Below are positions 1-8,941 of a stretch of DNA of 22,929 bases, in pieces. The notes beneath the pieces are model-generated. The model did no database searches and was not told the DNA's origin. It worked only from the letters and a program-made list of their open reading frames with translations. The stretch lies in the IMG/VR virus record IMGVR_UViG_3300025132_000324, positions 1 to 22,929 of that record; one strand, written 5' to 3'. The stretch is from a virus. Both the position numbers and the translations under genes were made by a program. Each line of letters opens with the position of its first letter. Within the stretch, counting starts at the first letter, position 1.

Positions 1-1
1 T

Positions 2-268
2 TTGATGGATGAGGCAATACAGAACATACGGAATGATCGCGATACTGCGAAAGAGTTCCTCAATGAATTGGCCAACCAGATCGCTCAAAACGCAGAAAAC
101 AACCGAGCCCTGTCACCTGTAGCCGCAAAGCATATCGAAACCATGCAGCGTTCTAATGAACAGCTAGTGAAGGTTCTCACCTTGAAACAAAAGGAAAGAA
201 CCAAGGAAGTCGGACTGACTGACGAAGACAAGGCTAGTCTCTTTGATATGATTCAGGGAGAGGCGTAA
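2..268 (+). CDS. Small helical protein, possibly 5'-truncated, unknown function
   Basis: Open frame of 88 residues reaching the window's left edge. A TTG at 2 and an ATG at 5 are both possible starts, but no stop codon lies upstream inside the window, so this could equally be the C-terminal end of a longer gene. The product is rich in Glu, Lys, Asn and Gln, has no cysteine, no signal peptide and no membrane segment, and looks almost entirely helical. I do not recognise a family. It ends in TAATG, sharing one base with the next start codon, which suggests translational coupling to the OB/M15 hub protein and a role in tail or baseplate assembly. That role is inferred only from position. Confidence 0.6.
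   Translation: MMDEAIQNIRNDRDTAKEFLNELANQIAQNAENNRALSPVAAKHIETMQRSNEQLVKVLTLKQKERTKEVGLTDEDKASLFDMIQGEA
257..263 (+). promoter_or_regulatory. Shine-Dalgarno site for the hub/M15 gene
   Basis: A purine-rich GGAGAGG lies inside the end of the upstream gene, four bases before the ATG at 268. It supports the 268 start and shows that the TAATG junction is served by its own ribosome binding site. Confidence 0.6.
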
Positions 269-1431
269 TGGCAATCAAAGATAATGTTGACTTTTCAGCT
301 TTTTCAACACCAGAAGAAGGTTTTCAGCTTTTTGGAAACTCAATTAGAAAAGGATTTCAATATGACTCCTATGGAAACAGAAGTAAGTTTAACGCTGTTG
401 TTTTGTCTAATCCTATACCAATTGATCCCGATGATTTAAAATATTTTACAAACTCTAGCAATGCAACCGCTATTAAAAGGACCAATAAATTTGTTTATAG
501 AGCGAGAATTATTGGCGATAACTCGCCACATCAATTTTTACCAGATCCTTGTGACACAACCTACGCTGCTAACCAACAGCAGGCTTTAAAAATCATAGCA
601 ATGCACACACTATTTGTTTCAAATGTTGAAGATGGTAGTGCAATGTCGTTGCCAGCAATCAACTCTATTGTTGAAGTCGAACTATCAAAAAATTCATTTG
701 GCTATAATTTACAACATGGAAAACATATAAAGGTTGTTACAAATCCAGATTATGATTCTGCCACTGCTGTTAATTGTGACTCGTTACAGAGCATAATGAA
801 TAACGCAGACGCCAGCCCCGCGTCGTCCTATAATGATGGAGAGAATATTGGCGGACCCCCTCTTGATGATCCGAAGGTTAAAGAAATATATGATGAATAT
901 ATTAGAATGACTGGGGGCAACTTTGCCCCACCTTCTGGTATGTGCGGCAATTTGCCTGGATTTCCTTTAGAAAAATGCAAAAAAGGCAAAATAGGAACAA
1001 GAAGCGTAACTCTGCACCCTAAATTTTTTGACATAGTAAAACAAAAATATGACATGGTAACGGCACAAAATTTTGGTGAAGCCATTGATGGTGGAAGCAC
1101 CATTAGAACGGTTGAAACTCAAATAAGTTTGAGGATTAAAAACGCTACAAGACCATTAAGTGTAGGAGAATATATAGCTGCACAGACGAAAGGTGTTTGG
1201 GATCCCCCCACAGCACGTCTACCAGTCTCCAAGGGTGGTGGTTCCAGACACATATATGGTTGCGCTATAGATTTTAAAGGGATTTTAATGGAAGACGGCA
1301 CCAAAAAAGCAAAACTACAAAACTCGAAAGCAAGGCAATCAAAAACTTATGCTTACTTGCTTGGACTACAAGAAGAAGGTTTTAAAAATTATAGTGTAGA
1401 ACCATGGCACTGGAGTGTAGACGGACATTAA
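268..1431 (+). CDS. Baseplate hub/spike protein: OB-fold-like N-part fused to M15 D,D-peptidase
   Basis: 387 residues. The C-terminal third is a clear M15/VanY-type zinc peptidase: SRHIYGCAID at 326-335 supplies ligands His328 and Asp335, and EPWHW at 378-382 supplies the catalytic Glu378 and third ligand His381. This family cuts peptide bonds in peptidoglycan stems or cross-bridges. Residues about 77-157 form a beta-rich stretch (VYRARIIGDNSPH, then IVEVELSKNSFGYNLQHGK) that resembles the OB-fold part of phage baseplate hub and spike proteins; this is a pattern judgement. Residues about 180-240 look like a Gly/Pro-rich linker. No signal peptide or membrane segment is visible, so a virion location fits better than secretion. 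The architecture parallels T4 gp5 (OB fold plus lysozyme), with a peptidase in place of the glycosidase. A free endolysin is the main alternative, but the N-terminal part and the baseplate neighbours argue against it. Confidence 0.8.
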   Translation: MAIKDNVDFSAFSTPEEGFQLFGNSIRKGFQYDSYGNRSKFNAVVLSNPIPIDPDDLKYFTNSSNATAIKRTNKFVYRARIIGDNSPHQFLPDPCDTTYAANQQQALKIIAMHTLFVSNVEDGSAMSLPAINSIVEVELSKNSFGYNLQHGKHIKVVTNPDYDSATAVNCDSLQSIMNNADASPASSYNDGENIGGPPLDDPKVKEIYDEYIRMTGGNFAPPSGMCGNLPGFPLEKCKKGKIGTRSVTLHPKFFDIVKQKYDMVTAQNFGEAIDGGSTIRTVETQISLRIKNATRPLSVGEYIAAQTKGVWDPPTARLPVSKGGGSRHIYGCAIDFKGILMEDGTKKAKLQNSKARQSKTYAYLLGLQEEGFKNYSVEPWHWSVDGH

Positions 1432-1432
1432 A

Positions 1433-2425
1433 ATGGCAAAAAAACTATCAGATAAGGGCTCCTCAACAGAGCAAAGAATAAAAGAAAACAAGACTGTCAA
1501 TACCACACCTCCCAATAGTGGTATTATGCACATGAATAATTGGATTGATGAAGCTGGCGCCCAATATAAAAATGCTCCAAACGAAAAAATTATATCCAAA
1601 AATGGGGCATTTGTTGTTCTTGGAACAGACAGGCCAACTTCCGAGGCTTCCGGTTATGGAGCCAAGGGCAGCAGCCGCGCCGCCTCTATTGATTTGGTTG
1701 TAGGCCGCATGTCATCTGCACGAGGCGGTAAAGGCGTTAAAGATGGCACCTTTGTTGATAACAACTTCGCAGCAGACGCTGCAAGAATTTATATAAGCCA
1801 GCAGACCGATATAGATACTAATTTTGGTATTGTGGAGGGATCTGTTGGTAATCCTCGTGCTAGAAGTGCAGTTGGTATAAAAGCTGATGGCGTTAGAATT
1901 TTTGGTAGAGAGGGAATCAAAATTGTAACAGGAAAAGGTAATGCATGGAAAGGCTTTGCTCTTAAAGGCGAAACTAATTCACTGGGAGGCAAGATTTCAC
2001 AGCCAGCCCCTGGCATTGAACTGATTGCTGGGAACAATGTTGAACCAAGAGAAGTTCGTGGCTTTTCTGGAAGAAAAGAGACTATTGAAACTCTGCAACC
2101 TGTTGCTATGGGCTACAATACTCGTGATTCTCTACGAGAACTGAGCGATATTTTAGATGACATATTGGGTGCTATAATAAATTTTGCATTGATACAAACT
2201 GCGATAAATACCCAAACAGCCACAGCGTTTGCTTCAAGTGCTGTTTTCCCGCCACATGGCGCCGCCGCAGGCGCCATTGGAACATCAAATACAGTCGGAC
2301 TCCCCTCACAGGTGCTAAGCCCTCTTTATCATGCAAGATTGACCAAGACTTATGACTGGGAACTAAATTATTTGTATCCTTTTAGTTACAAGTGGATATG
2401 TAGTAGAAGTGTTAAGACGACCTAA
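1433..2425 (+). CDS. Candidate baseplate spike-tip protein with beta-repeat core
   Basis: 330 residues. Residues about 112-167 are the most distinctive part: DAARIYISQQTDIDTNFG at 115-132, then SAVGIKADGVRIFGREGIK at 145-163, a run of short alternating beta strands with Gly/Asp turns. This resembles the intertwined beta-helix or beta-prism of phage spikes, such as the C-terminal part of T4 gp5. The N-terminal 60 residues are Lys/Asn/Ser-rich and probably flexible. Residues about 231-264 look helical and are followed by an Ala/Gly/Pro-rich stretch. The gene starts one base after the hub/M15 stop codon, and its Shine-Dalgarno is weak (GGA at 1423-1425), so translation is probably coupled. I infer a trimeric spike or needle that works with the hub. 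The family assignment is not proven, and another baseplate structural role is possible. Confidence 0.6.
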   Translation: MAKKLSDKGSSTEQRIKENKTVNTTPPNSGIMHMNNWIDEAGAQYKNAPNEKIISKNGAFVVLGTDRPTSEASGYGAKGSSRAASIDLVVGRMSSARGGKGVKDGTFVDNNFAADAARIYISQQTDIDTNFGIVEGSVGNPRARSAVGIKADGVRIFGREGIKIVTGKGNAWKGFALKGETNSLGGKISQPAPGIELIAGNNVEPREVRGFSGRKETIETLQPVAMGYNTRDSLRELSDILDDILGAIINFALIQTAINTQTATAFASSAVFPPHGAAAGAIGTSNTVGLPSQVLSPLYHARLTKTYDWELNYLYPFSYKWICSRSVKTT

Positions 2426-2442
2426 ATAATAGAGAGTTTATA

Positions 2443-5400
2443 ATGGCAGAATCAAAATTTTTAAAATATCAAGATCGGAATGGCGACTCACTTATTGACA
2501 TTTGTGAGATAGAACTTGCACGCGAACAGCCAGTTTGTAAAGATTGTGTTCCAAATCCAAAAGCATTAGTTCCAAATTGGAAGACCTCACCGCCACTTGA
2601 ACCATTTCTCAATGAGAAATTGTGCCAGTATCAAATAGCAATTACAACCCCTGAGACCACCACAGGAGGAGATTCTACAACAACGGAAGAACAAGCCGAA
2701 GCAAACCTTCAAGCTTTCTATGCACAATATGCCGATGAAGTATATGAAGAATTTTTAGATTTTTATGACAAAGGCGCCACAGACGACAATAAGGCAATCC
2801 TGTCGGAAAATGTAGACTTCAAAGATTACTATCTTGAAGCTTTGCCATCTTCTCACTTACAGTTATTATATTCTTTTCCGTTTGAGATTCTATCAATGCT
2901 TGCGGGCGAGGAAGAAGATGAGGAAGAAGAAGAAGAGCCAGAAGATGTGACTGTTGATTACATAGCCACCGATATGGCCACTGATATGATACGCATCCGA
3001 AAAGGTTTGAATTTATATTCTCGTTATGAAAAAGTTTATAAATTTACTGATGGTGGCTCCCTTGTTTTTATAGAAACTGGAGGCTTATTTAATTTAGAAA
3101 AATATGGTGATGCTGGATTTTTTCCGGGTGCGTCGATTACTGCCGGGCTACTGCCGCAGTTAGATGAGTTCCTCAATAACAAAGGTTTTAATATCGCTGG
3201 CGTTGGCGGAATTGGTGGACTTTTTGAGGACACAGTAACAAGGATAGAGTTTACTTTTACTGGTAAATATAGGCTCAAAAAGATGAAAGTTTATTCTGAG
3301 ACTTGTGGAGAAAAGCCAAAAGTATTCAATAAAAGAAAATTGAAAGCCCTCAATAAAAAATCAGCTTGGAAAAACCGAACAGCAGTCGCTTACTTTGCGC
3401 AGATGAAAAAAATGGAACGTGATTTAACAGCCCGCGTTCCCAAGCCATGGCTTGAATTTGTAAAAGAATACACGTATCCAAAAGTTGAGTCAGTCATCAA
3501 TGCTGGCTACACCAACACTGATCCAGAAAATTCTGTTGGCTCATGTATTGCAGGCAACCTTGCCGCCGAGGGCAAACAACTAGGTCAAGATATTTTAGAT
3601 GATGTTTTTGGCTTAGGAGACGCAATTGCGGCACAGTTCCACAAAATGCTTTGTAATGAAGATTACAAAGAAATGTTGGGACAAAAAATAAAATTTGGCC
3701 AAATTCCAAAGGCAGCACAAGATGTGGCTGCCCAGGGGGCGAATGTTGATCAAATAGACGCAGCAAAATTTGTCCCTACCGGAAAAGACGAAGATGCATC
3801 AAAAAATATTGGAGCGTTTGCTATTGAGCAGGCATTCAAGGAACTGGACGAAAACGATCAGGTATTTGGGAACTTCTGTGCGCTAATATTGGCAGGATTT
3901 GCTGGTGGTGGTGATGCAACAAGACAATTAGATTTACTTTGGGCTAATGGTTTAGATAAGATTAGAGTTTGTGGTCTTTTCGATTTAATGTTGGATGCCC
4001 TTCAATGCTTGTTTAAGGGAATGACGCTAGAAGAAGCTTTGGCCAGTATGCTTAAAGCAGCTTTGACTGCCATGTCTATTGAAAATTTTGGTGACCTCTT
4101 TATTGGACTACCACCAGATAAACAACAAGAGCTTAACGCCCTTGTGCAGAAAAAACTAAATGAAGGTGACATCTTCCAGCCTGATTCGCAGGCACAAAGA
4201 GTTTCTGATCAAGCTGCCGAAGGCGAAAACGCTAGAGTAGATGTTGATAGCGATGCAGAATTGTTTGTAAAACCAGAGTTTAAAGTGCCCTGGGAGAACC
4301 CTGAGCTTATAAGTAAGCAAAATAAAGATATGATGCGTGAAGGTTCTTATGAGACGATGACCCCATCAGGAATCCCACCAGCAACTTCAAGAGAATCTGA
4401 TGTTGCGAATGCGACCGTCAAAGCTCAATTGCAAAATGCTGGTTCTCAATTGAATCCAAGCGTTGTTATGGAAGCTTACATCGCCGCTTTAATTGAAGTT
4501 TATAGCGAAAATCTACTAGATTTGATGGACATTCTCAACAAGTTTCCCGGCGCCCAAATTATATCTAAGATAATCGCACTTATTGACTGCCCAATTCCAC
4601 CAATTTTTGATCCAAGTATAGCAGATTTTTTGAAAGATATTGAACTACCTTTTTGTAGAAACACTAACCACATAGGTCTCCCGAGACTTGAGAATCCATT
4701 TGCTTATCTACCAAAATTAAAAGACATTTTTAGACTCTTGTTTTTGATTATTAAGATACAAATTCAGAAACTTGTTGTAAAAATTATAATTAAACTCATT
4801 ATTAAGCTTTGTGAGCTTATTGGTAATGCTATATGTAAGGCACTTGAAACAGTCGGAGATATTGCTGCCGCCCTTCCAAGTATCGCTACTGGAAGGAGCA
4901 CATTTAAAGATGTAATTCGTGAGAGTATTTGTGGTCCTGACACTCCAGATGAGCAAATCGATGACACAATTGTTGATATGTTCCAAAAGATGGGCGCCGG
5001 CGGCGCAGCATTTGCTGATAGAGAAGCAGTAATGGCGTTTGCTGAAGACATGTCCGCCGCAACCACCCGCCGCGAACTATCAAATGCGGTCATAGGAGAC
5101 CCATCTGAGACTTTTCTTAAAGTTATTCAGAGTCTTGTAGAGTTTGAATATCCACAATTTGCAGAAGCATTCGACAGTAGGGAAAATATTTCTAGCTTCT
5201 TTGGCAATGTCGGAAACCTTATGCCAGCAGCAGCTAAGCAAGCAGTTAAGGACTTTGCTCGCGGTCTTGGTGATGACGATGAGTTGCCGGCAAACCCAAC
5301 TCTTTGTGCAACCCCGCAGCAAATTGAAGATTTTTGTTCTGCCAGAGCAGGATTGCTTGAAGGAAGAGCCACCCCAGAACAGATTGCGAAACTTTGTAAT

Positions 5401-8400
5401 AGCGCACGTAACACTTTTAAAGATGATATTGATGATCTTGCAACAATTTTAAATGACGGCATTCCAGCCTATATTGAAAACAACCTACCCCCGTTATTAT
5501 CTGATCCTGGCTGCGATAATGGTTTGGCACCTTTTGAACCAGAAGCAATTGCTAAGGCAACAACCAACGCTCTTGACGGCAACATGGAAGCACTTAAAAT
5601 TGCTTACACTTATGATATGATTGGGAATGGCCCAGGCGAGAGAAACTGGGGCTTTATGAATATGGTGCTTTCTGATACTATGGGCAACCCATATACAGCA
5701 CACGTTAGAAAGTCTTTTAACTCTGGCGGCTGGCTTTCTAAGAGAAGGTATGTAGATTTTAATGCTCAAAGTGATGGTGGTGCGTCTTACGGTGACGATG
5801 CAACCTTCGCAAAAACACAAAACCAGCAAGGGGCGTTTCCTAATAAGGTTGCAGACTGGCTAATGGAAGAGATGCCAAAGCAATTCTTGGCTAGTAGTTT
5901 TAGTTCTACAAATGAAGGTAGAGACGACAAAATATCTAGAAAATCATTTGAAGATTTAAATTTTGATGGTTTGTTTGGAGATGTAAATCTTCTTAATATA
6001 CCCGATATGGGATACAACGTTGACATTAGCGTTAATTTTGACGAAGAGCGAGTAAAGTTTAATCGCAAGGCAAGAAAGAAGTCCGCCGATTTAGAATTAA
6101 AGTTTAGAGATAATGCTAAGGGCACCGCTGACTCCGAAAGTCAAGCTCCATTCTCATATGGATTTAATATGAAACTATTCTTGTCTGATATAGTCAAGGA
6201 AGATGACGAGTTCAAGAATAGGCAGGATGACAATGCAAGAATAGTCATTACAAATGTTGTCAATACATTAGCAAAAGTTGAAGCTGGTGAGGGTGCCTAT
6301 GCCGAAGCTGGAGGAGATGCTGATAAAAAGGAGAAAAATAAAGGTGGAGCGATTCTAAAGTGGCGAGCTTATGAGTTCCTTTCCACGGATAATGGACTTG
6401 ACGGACTTGACTTGCTATCCTACAGAAGATTTTCTGAGACCGGAGATAAGGCAAAAAACTACATTCCACAAGTGTATATGCTTCAAGATATTATAGAAAA
6501 AGCTGGAGGTACTCCACCCAGCGCCCAAGACGTAAAGAACACGCATGATGCAATTATGGATAGGTTGTTTAAGAACTTTGCCGAACAAGTCTATACAAAT
6601 GAAAAGGCGTTTACATATGGTGCCGAATATGATGATATAAGTTATTCGGATGTGGATTATGGTGTGGAAAACGATGCCGGGGAGTTTATCCTATATGCAA
6701 CGTATGCTGACAATAACGATATCACAAACGAAGATGCAGTATTGGGTGTCAGTAGGGATCAATATAATAACGGAGACAAGGCGAGAGTATATTACTTAGA
6801 CCCTGCCAAGCATGGTGGAAACTATTTTAACCCTCCCGTATATATCAAGCCAGTAGAGAACACTGGTTGGCTTGGGTTTGTAAATGTTATGTTCCCAGAA
6901 ATTGGACCATGCAAACCATATCGAACAGACGTAATCGACTTTGGCTCGATTCAAGAAAGAATAAATAGCACATATTCTAGCATTCCAGAAGATGAAAGGC
7001 TCAAGACAGATCCCGATTGTGTGCGCGAGGAGCCTTACAATAGGATTCTTGAGCGTCCAGCGAAGGCTGGTATTGAAGGCTTGATAAGTGCAGCCATTAG
7101 AATTTATGCGAGTGTTCATATTCTCAAAGCATCTGCCACATTTACCAAGTTTAAGCCAGACTTTAAAAATACTTTTAGTTCCCTTTACGCACAATACATC
7201 ATAGAGAAGATGCAAGAAGATTTTAAGGATGCTCAGCCAAGTGGCTTTTTTGAATTCTTTAACCCGTTCAAGGATGAAGAATTTTGGTATGCATTCTTAG
7301 AACAATCAGTCCAAACATATGCTAGAAGATATGCAGATGGACAATTACCAGATCCTCCTACTCCAGTTGTTGATGCATTGCTTAGAATTGAAGAGGCTAT
7401 AGGCAAGCATAGACAAATTTTTAAAGATGACTACAACACCAAAGATGGTAGAACAATCATGGGTGTCCGCACAGCAAGAGACATCGGCGATGCCGGGCGA
7501 CTCCAAACACTTAAGAGTTACAGAGGCGACAAAAATCTTGAAGTGATTAAAGAGACCGAAGATGATGCAAAACTAATCTTCCAAGAAATGGTGATCGAAG
7601 AGCTACAATTTATGGCTGATACTTATGTTAAAAATATGCAAGATGTTGGCCTTGCTAGCGAAGAGGACATGGTGGGAGATATAAGAAAATATATTCTTGA
7701 AGAATTGACCGCTGGCGCTCTTGATCTTGAAATTGACAAAGAAATAAAAGAACAAGTTGAAGAAGTACCCACAGAAGATTTAGAGGCTGCCAGCGACTTA
7801 TACGCCGCGCCTGGGGTCTTTATCACAGAAGATGGGGAAGAGTATTCTGGCTATTATCATATACACATAGATGAAGAAGGAGATCCAATTTATATGGAGG
7901 GCTCCTACCACACTGAGGATGATCATCCAGTGCTGAGAGTATCTGCTAACAAGGTGATAGTTCCAATCGGAGATATATCTTGGGACGAATCCAGCACTTC
8001 TGATAGCAAGCCATTTAAAATTCGTAAATACATCAGAGTGGGAAGTGATAAGGTTTATAGCAATGACGATGCTAGAGAAATACTTAACAACGCGGCAACT
8101 GATGCTGGGTTGGAACCTAGCGACACAAATATATCCGATTTATTCCCAGGCACGATGGAGCTTCTTCTTGATGAAAATGGCTCAGCAATTGGCATCACGG
8201 GTGAGCTTGGCGTTCGTTATGGGATTGAATTTTATGTTGGTGTTACCAGAGTAGTTTCAGTTGAAGTAGACGCTCTTGATTTACCAATCGATCAGTTCCA
8301 AGAACTCAACGCTAATACAAAATTACTTCTTTGTCTTATTAATAATTTACTCGATGATCCAGATTTCAATGCAATTGTTAAATATGTTTTTCCACTAAAC

Positions 8401-8913
8401 AAAATTCTATCAACAATCGCAATCTACAACGATATGGCGTTCGTTCCCTCAATTGGGGAAACAATTAGTGCTGGTGAAGAGTCAGGTACAGCTAGCTCTA
8501 AGCCCGGTCGCTACATAGCGGTATCGTATGATGGAGTCGATGACGAGACAGGCGACCCAATTGTAAATATAACGGCTGGAGATGGCAGTGATGGTTGGTT
8601 TGCAACCGAGAACAGGACACCTGGATTTTTCGTCGGTAATGGACTATTCTTATTACACTATGATAAGTGGGATCAAAACATATTCACAAAATCCAAATTC
8701 AGGGTAAAGAAATTATTTAAGGGTTTCTATAATTCAAGAGATTTTGATCCTGGCGGCGACGATTCTGATGGTCCCGGTCAGGCACTTATCTCCCAGCTTT
8801 CTGCTGCCTTTAGACCAGCATCTGGACAAAGACTTCTCCCTTGGTGGAAGAAGAGAATGCTAAGAAGCAATCCTTTTAATGCAGATGGCGGTATGTGTGA
8901 TAAAAAAGATTAG
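2443..8913 (+). CDS. Giant virion structural protein (2156 aa), unknown fold
   Basis: 2156 residues with no enzyme domain I can recognise. Visible landmarks: an EF-hand-like loop at residues 11-22 (D11, N13, D15, D19, E22); a CxxC at 32-35; an acidic run at 156-168; a hydrophobic, lysine-striped probable helix at 763-801; an acidic helical stretch near 1720-1785; and a histidine cluster at 1801-1831 (H1806, H1808, H1823, H1828). Cysteines recur along the whole chain. There is no signal peptide. The ATG at 2443 is preceded by GAGAG (2432-2436). It lies between the spike genes and the gp25 homologue, where P2 has nothing and T4 has no equivalent of this size, so a baseplate or tail-tip structural role is likely. 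Length alone might suggest a tape measure, but the composition is not a long continuous helix, which argues against that. Product identity is inferred from context. Confidence 0.75.
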   Translation: MAESKFLKYQDRNGDSLIDICEIELAREQPVCKDCVPNPKALVPNWKTSPPLEPFLNEKLCQYQIAITTPETTTGGDSTTTEEQAEANLQAFYAQYADEVYEEFLDFYDKGATDDNKAILSENVDFKDYYLEALPSSHLQLLYSFPFEILSMLAGEEEDEEEEEEPEDVTVDYIATDMATDMIRIRKGLNLYSRYEKVYKFTDGGSLVFIETGGLFNLEKYGDAGFFPGASITAGLLPQLDEFLNNKGFNIAGVGGIGGLFEDTVTRIEFTFTGKYRLKKMKVYSETCGEKPKVFNKRKLKALNKKSAWKNRTAVAYFAQMKKMERDLTARVPKPWLEFVKEYTYPKVESVINAGYTNTDPENSVGSCIAGNLAAEGKQLGQDILDDVFGLGDAIAAQFHKMLCNEDYKEMLGQKIKFGQIPKAAQDVAAQGANVDQIDAAKFVPTGKDEDASKNIGAFAIEQAFKELDENDQVFGNFCALILAGFAGGGDATRQLDLLWANGLDKIRVCGLFDLMLDALQCLFKGMTLEEALASMLKAALTAMSIENFGDLFIGLPPDKQQELNALVQKKLNEGDIFQPDSQAQRVSDQAAEGENARVDVDSDAELFVKPEFKVPWENPELISKQNKDMMREGSYETMTPSGIPPATSRESDVANATVKAQLQNAGSQLNPSVVMEAYIAALIEVYSENLLDLMDILNKFPGAQIISKIIALIDCPIPPIFDPSIADFLKDIELPFCRNTNHIGLPRLENPFAYLPKLKDIFRLLFLIIKIQIQKLVVKIIIKLIIKLCELIGNAICKALETVGDIAAALPSIATGRSTFKDVIRESICGPDTPDEQIDDTIVDMFQKMGAGGAAFADREAVMAFAEDMSAATTRRELSNAVIGDPSETFLKVIQSLVEFEYPQFAEAFDSRENISSFFGNVGNLMPAAAKQAVKDFARGLGDDDELPANPTLCATPQQIEDFCSARAGLLEGRATPEQIAKLCNSARNTFKDDIDDLATILNDGIPAYIENNLPPLLSDPGCDNGLAPFEPEAIAKATTNALDGNMEALKIAYTYDMIGNGPGERNWGFMNMVLSDTMGNPYTAHVRKSFNSGGWLSKRRYVDFNAQSDGGASYGDDATFAKTQNQQGAFPNKVADWLMEEMPKQFLASSFSSTNEGRDDKISRKSFEDLNFDGLFGDVNLLNIPDMGYNVDISVNFDEERVKFNRKARKKSADLELKFRDNAKGTADSESQAPFSYGFNMKLFLSDIVKEDDEFKNRQDDNARIVITNVVNTLAKVEAGEGAYAEAGGDADKKEKNKGGAILKWRAYEFLSTDNGLDGLDLLSYRRFSETGDKAKNYIPQVYMLQDIIEKAGGTPPSAQDVKNTHDAIMDRLFKNFAEQVYTNEKAFTYGAEYDDISYSDVDYGVENDAGEFILYATYADNNDITNEDAVLGVSRDQYNNGDKARVYYLDPAKHGGNYFNPPVYIKPVENTGWLGFVNVMFPEIGPCKPYRTDVIDFGSIQERINSTYSSIPEDERLKTDPDCVREEPYNRILERPAKAGIEGLISAAIRIYASVHILKASATFTKFKPDFKNTFSSLYAQYIIEKMQEDFKDAQPSGFFEFFNPFKDEEFWYAFLEQSVQTYARRYADGQLPDPPTPVVDALLRIEEAIGKHRQIFKDDYNTKDGRTIMGVRTARDIGDAGRLQTLKSYRGDKNLEVIKETEDDAKLIFQEMVIEELQFMADTYVKNMQDVGLASEEDMVGDIRKYILEELTAGALDLEIDKEIKEQVEEVPTEDLEAASDLYAAPGVFITEDGEEYSGYYHIHIDEEGDPIYMEGSYHTEDDHPVLRVSANKVIVPIGDISWDESSTSDSKPFKIRKYIRVGSDKVYSNDDAREILNNAATDAGLEPSDTNISDLFPGTMELLLDENGSAIGITGELGVRYGIEFYVGVTRVVSVEVDALDLPIDQFQELNANTKLLLCLINNLLDDPDFNAIVKYVFPLNKILSTIAIYNDMAFVPSIGETISAGEESGTASSKPGRYIAVSYDGVDDETGDPIVNITAGDGSDGWFATENRTPGFFVGNGLFLLHYDKWDQNIFTKSKFRVKKLFKGFYNSRDFDPGGDDSDGPGQALISQLSAAFRPASGQRLLPWWKKRMLRSNPFNADGGMCDKKD

Positions 8914-8928
8914 TGCGTAGTATTTATA

Positions 8929-8934
8929 GAGGAG
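8929..8934 (+). promoter_or_regulatory. Strong Shine-Dalgarno site for the gp25-like gene
   Basis: GAGGAG ends seven bases before the ATG at 8942, in the largest intergenic gap of the window (28 bases). It fixes the start of the gp25-like gene and suggests independent, efficient initiation there. Confidence 0.7.
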
Positions 8935-8941
8935 AACAAAA

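Noticed and set aside
268-1431. Free endolysin, considered because of the M15 domain
   Set aside because: The long N-terminal beta-rich part and the baseplate neighbourhood fit a virion hub enzyme better; no holin or spanin gene is adjacent.
5144-5452. Plus-strand open frame of 102 codons nested in the 2156-residue gene
   Set aside because: Out-of-frame shadow of the giant gene without a credible ribosome binding site or recognisable product.
6796-7215. Minus-strand open frame of 139 codons, the longest of many antisense frames
   Set aside because: It lies wholly inside the 2156-residue gene, has no ribosome binding site or family resemblance, and its composition looks like a frame shadow.
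8901-8913. Run of six A just before the stop of the 2156-residue gene, a possible slippage site
   Set aside because: Only two codons remain before the stop, the next gene has its own strong ribosome binding site, and no stimulatory structure is evident.
2443-8913. Tape measure protein, considered because of the length of the gene
   Set aside because: The sequence lacks the long continuous helical and hydrophobic pattern of tape measures and has many cysteines, beta-rich parts and distinct small domains.
8921-8928. TATTTATA in the gap before the gp25-like gene, which is the T4 late promoter consensus TATAAATA on the minus strand
   Set aside because: It points against every gene in the window, lies in AT-rich DNA where such octamers arise by chance, and no minus-strand gene follows it.
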